From assembly GCA_002371295.1 (NCBI GenBank), contig DFGZ01000086.1, positions 1 through 12,655 of the forward strand: 12,655 nucleotides of DNA, read 5' to 3'. The notes under the pieces are model-generated. The model did no database searches. It was not told the origin of the DNA and saw only the letters and a list, made by a program, of their open reading frames with translations. The translations under genes were made by a program, and so were the position numbers. The DNA comes from Oribacterium sp. UBA3737 (GTDB lineage: Bacteria; Bacillota_A; Clostridia; Lachnospirales; Lachnospiraceae). Shown here piece by piece: positions 11,514 to 12,655 of the stretch. Every line of letters starts with the position of its first letter. The stretch's first letter is position 1.

Positions 11514-11741
11514 TTAGGAAGTGCTCAATGCCACATTATGTGACATTTCAGAGTTAAAAAAAAGCCATTCTATGCTTACGCCATAATAGGAAGCAAGCTT
11601 TATCTTGTACTCGTCTCTAGGGATTCTTTCTTCAAGTTCGTACATTGTAAGTGTAGATAAGCTTATTCCAACGGCGTCCGCTACTTCTTTACGGCTTTTT
11701 CCAGCTCTTAAATCTTGGAGTTTCTTTCCGAACCCTTTCAT
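11514..11741 (-). CDS. Cro-like XRE family regulator
   Basis: This 75-residue protein (MKGFGKKLQDLRAGKSRKEV) is little more than one XRE helix-turn-helix domain: SRKEVADAVGISLSTLTMYELEERIP covers the recognition helices, and SYYGVSIEWLFF closes the domain. It is divergent from the CI-like gene and shares its operator region, the classic place of Cro, which represses lysogeny functions and tunes early transcription. ATG 11741 has AAAGG 9 nt upstream; an in-frame ATG 11750 lies too close to that site. A TGCCAC-N5-GTGACA operator-like sequence overlaps codons near its 3' end. Confidence 0.85.
   Translation of the reverse strand: MKGFGKKLQDLRAGKSRKEVADAVGISLSTLTMYELEERIPRDEYKIKLASYYGVSIEWLFFNSEMSHNVALSTS
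11529..11545. promoter_or_regulatory. Operator-like site inside the 3' end of the cro-like gene
   Basis: TGCCACATTATGTGACA matches the TGTCAC-N5-GTGACA operator pattern at 11 of 12 positions, with the same 5-bp centre. It lies 60 to 76 bp upstream of the -35 of the leftward early promoter. It could let a repressor bound here act on that promoter or block transcription from cro. Confidence 0.45.
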
Positions 11742-11772
11742 AAAAGCCATCCTTTCTGTGGTTTGATTTGTG

Positions 11773-11789
11773 TGTCACTTTCTGTGACA
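11773..11789. promoter_or_regulatory. Operator 1 of the cI/cro control region
   Basis: TGTCACTTTCTGTGACA is a perfect 6-5-6 inverted repeat and the best match to the operator pattern. It lies just downstream of the cro promoter -10 (11795-11800), so an occupied site should block cro transcription. Confidence 0.65.
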
Positions 11790-11794
11790 ATTTG

Positions 11795-11822
11795 ATGATA
11801 CCATATCGTGAAATAAAGTCAA
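11795..11822 (-). promoter_or_regulatory. Promoter of the cro-like gene
   Basis: Minus-strand TTGACT (11817-11822) and TATCAT (11795-11800) are separated by 16 bp, and the -10 is preceded by TGG, giving an extended TGnTATCAT. It lies about 55 bp before the cro start. Operators overlap its -35 and lie just beyond its -10, so it should be repressor controlled. Confidence 0.7.
11797..11813. promoter_or_regulatory. Weak operator-like site within the cro promoter spacer
   Basis: GATACCATATCGTGAAA has one good half (GTGAAA, 5 of 6) and one poor half. It is listed because its centre lies 24 bp from operator 1 and 23 bp from the site at 11820-11836, an even spacing like that of lambda operators. Confidence 0.3.
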
Positions 11823-11836
11823 CACATTTCGTGACA
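11820..11836. promoter_or_regulatory. Operator overlapping the cro promoter -35
   Basis: CAACACATTTCGTGACA has a perfect right half (GTGACA) and a partial left half with the usual 5-bp centre. Binding here would cover the -35 box of the cro promoter. Confidence 0.5.
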
Positions 11837-11844
11837 ATTTTTAT

Positions 11845-11873
11845 TTGTGTTTCATCACGTTACGTGATAACAT
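11845..11873 (+). promoter_or_regulatory. Promoter of the CI-like repressor with embedded operator
   Basis: TTGTGT (11845-11850), a 17-bp spacer and TAACAT (11868-11873) form a modest promoter ending 23 bp before the repressor start. An operator-like palindrome, CATCACGTTACGTGATA (11853-11869), with the core ATCACGTTACGTGAT, fills the spacer and would allow autorepression or Cro repression of this promoter. Confidence 0.55.
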
Positions 11874-11896
11874 TAAACATATGAAAGGAGTTTTTT

Positions 11897-12292
11897 ATGG
11901 GATCATTCGCAAACGTTTTTAAATCCCTTCGATTATCAAGGGGATATACACAAGAAGAGTTATCGAAACGTCTAAATATAACCCGCAGTAGACTGGGAAT
12001 GTATGAAACCGGAGCGCGAGAGCCTGATTTTGAAACGCTTGAATTGATAGCTGATTTTTTTAATGTAGATATGGATTATTTACTCGGAAGAACGGACAAA
12101 ACAACGTATATACCCGAAGCGCATAATTCCGGCTACTACTTAGATCCTGAGACCGCTCGCATAGCGCAGGAGGTATTTGAGAATCCTAACATGCGTGTGC
12201 TCTTCGATGCTGCCAGAGGTTCAAACCCTGATGACATAAAGATGGCCGCCGATATGCTTAAGCGTTTCAAGGATACTAATCCTGACGGTTGA
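11897..12292 (+). CDS. CI-like XRE family phage repressor
   Basis: This 131-residue protein has an N-terminal XRE helix-turn-helix domain (5-65): FKSLRLSRGYTQEELSKRLN, ITRSRLGMYETGAREPDFET, LELIADFFNVDMDYLLGR. A short C-terminal helical segment (about 85-128, ETARIAQEVFENPNMRVLFD then DDIKMAADMLKRF) probably dimerises it. There is no S24/LexA-type peptidase domain, so RecA-stimulated self-cleavage is not expected and induction must use another route. AAAGGAG lies 6 nt before ATG 11897. It diverges from cro across several 17-bp operators and is followed by a gene for an ImmA/IrrE-like protein, a pairing typical of non-LexA repressors. Confidence 0.9.
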   Translation: MGSFANVFKSLRLSRGYTQEELSKRLNITRSRLGMYETGAREPDFETLELIADFFNVDMDYLLGRTDKTTYIPEAHNSGYYLDPETARIAQEVFENPNMRVLFDAARGSNPDDIKMAADMLKRFKDTNPDG

Positions 12293-12343
12293 GGATATAA
12301 TTTGATGTACGCTTTTTGCGCCTATATCGTAAGGAGTTCTGAT

Positions 12344-12592
12344 ATGTGTGAATTTTATGAAGGAAATTATATTTACCGAGTCAATTTTAACGGTGGAGTC
12401 CGCGAAGCCGTGGTTCCCGGAACTGACGGTTATTCTATTTATATCAATAAGGACCTGAACCGGAATGAAGCCATGGAAGCTTACCGTCATGCCATGAGGC
12501 ACATAAAGAACGGTGACTTTGACAGTGATTGTGCCAAGGATGTACAGGATATTGAAAGCAATGCTCACAAGTCCAGTACGCAAAACAAGTAA
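12344..12592 (+). CDS. Small ImmA/IrrE-like protein with altered HExxH motif
   Basis: This 82-residue protein has DGYSIYINKDLNRNEAMEAY followed by RHAMRHIKNGDF and, later, DIESNAH. The layout matches short ImmA/IrrE-like metallopeptidase proteins of Firmicutes phages, where HExxH binds zinc and its Glu is catalytic, with a downstream acidic or His ligand. Here the His ligands are kept (H49, H53) but the Glu is Ala, so peptidase activity is unlikely. AAGGAG lies 7 nt before ATG 12344; an in-frame ATG at 12305 (95 residues) has a weaker site. In systems such as ICEBs1, ImmA destroys the adjacent repressor; this copy may instead bind it without cutting, which is inference. Confidence 0.7.
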   Translation: MCEFYEGNYIYRVNFNGGVREAVVPGTDGYSIYINKDLNRNEAMEAYRHAMRHIKNGDFDSDCAKDVQDIESNAHKSSTQNK

Positions 12593-12609
12593 TAAAAAGA
12601 ACTCCCCTC

Positions 12610-12633
12610 TCAGCGCCTGGCCAAAGGTGCTGA
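12610..12633 (+). terminator. Hairpin after the ImmA/IrrE-like gene
   Basis: TCAGCGCCT and AGGTGCTGA form a 9-bp stem (one G-T pair) with a 6-nt loop, 18 nt after the stop, extendable by three pairs past a mismatch. There is no T run after it, so it is a weak terminator candidate or another RNA or DNA structure. Confidence 0.35.
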
Positions 12634-12655
12634 CGGGAAGCTCCGACAATAATAA

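Noticed and set aside
12221..12649. Minus-strand frame of 142 codons at the right end
   Set aside because: It is antisense to the CI-like tail and the ImmA/IrrE-like gene, both of which have good ribosome sites and recognisable domains.
1..12655. CRISPR array or insertion sequence
   Set aside because: No regularly spaced direct repeats and no transposase frame were found; the inverted repeats seen are within operon leaders and lack target duplications.

Overview
The window looks like the early (lysogeny-replication) end of a temperate tailed phage or prophage from a low-to-moderate GC Firmicute, most likely a gut Clostridia/Lachnospiraceae host. This is inferred from the AGGAGG-type ribosome sites, the tightly packed small genes that share stop and start codons, and the many small Cys-rich proteins carrying the ALEQQPC-DAISRQ-LPPV module common in phages of that group. 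No integrase, structural or lysis gene is present, so the window covers only part of the element.

Layout, read in the direction of leftward transcription from the right. The right end (about 11.5 to 12.65 kb) is a genetic switch. A leftward Cro-like XRE gene and a rightward CI-like XRE repressor are divergent around about 150 bp that holds two recognisable promoters and three to four 17-bp operators of consensus TGTCAC-N5-GTGACA; a further operator lies inside the 3' end of the cro-like gene. The repressor has no self-cleavage domain and is followed by a small ImmA/IrrE-like protein whose HExxH motif has become HAMRH. Left of cro, a TTGACA promoter appears to start one long leftward operon covering the rest of the window.

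The operon encodes small phage proteins, a two-helix membrane protein, single-stranded DNA-binding protein (SSB), a DUF3846-like protein, a VRR-NUC nuclease fused to a second Zn/AT-hook/HTH protein, a LemA protein with a partner membrane protein, a DUF551-like protein, an HUH rolling-circle-type replication protein, and a DNA methyltransferase. It ends in a run of modular small Cys-rich genes that extends off the left edge. No DnaB-type helicase, helicase loader or RecT/Erf recombinase is visible. The HUH protein, SSB and VRR-NUC are therefore the only replication and recombination candidates here.

The most unusual stretch is the 356-bp gene-free gap (4813 to 5168) just upstream of the HUH gene. 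Read on the minus strand it contains a compact three-way junction, several other hairpins, and a tRNA-like cloverleaf with conserved D- and T-arm residues but a palindromic 8-nt anticodon loop lacking U33. Iteron-like TCTCTTAA repeats lie next to the start of the HUH gene. It could be a structured non-coding RNA, a replication origin, or both. Other points of note are a methyltransferase interrupted at a 7-G run directly after its DPPY motif, and two long-range inverted repeats in operon leaders that share the motif CTGTCCGT(T)ACCGGT, one of which sequesters a ribosome site.
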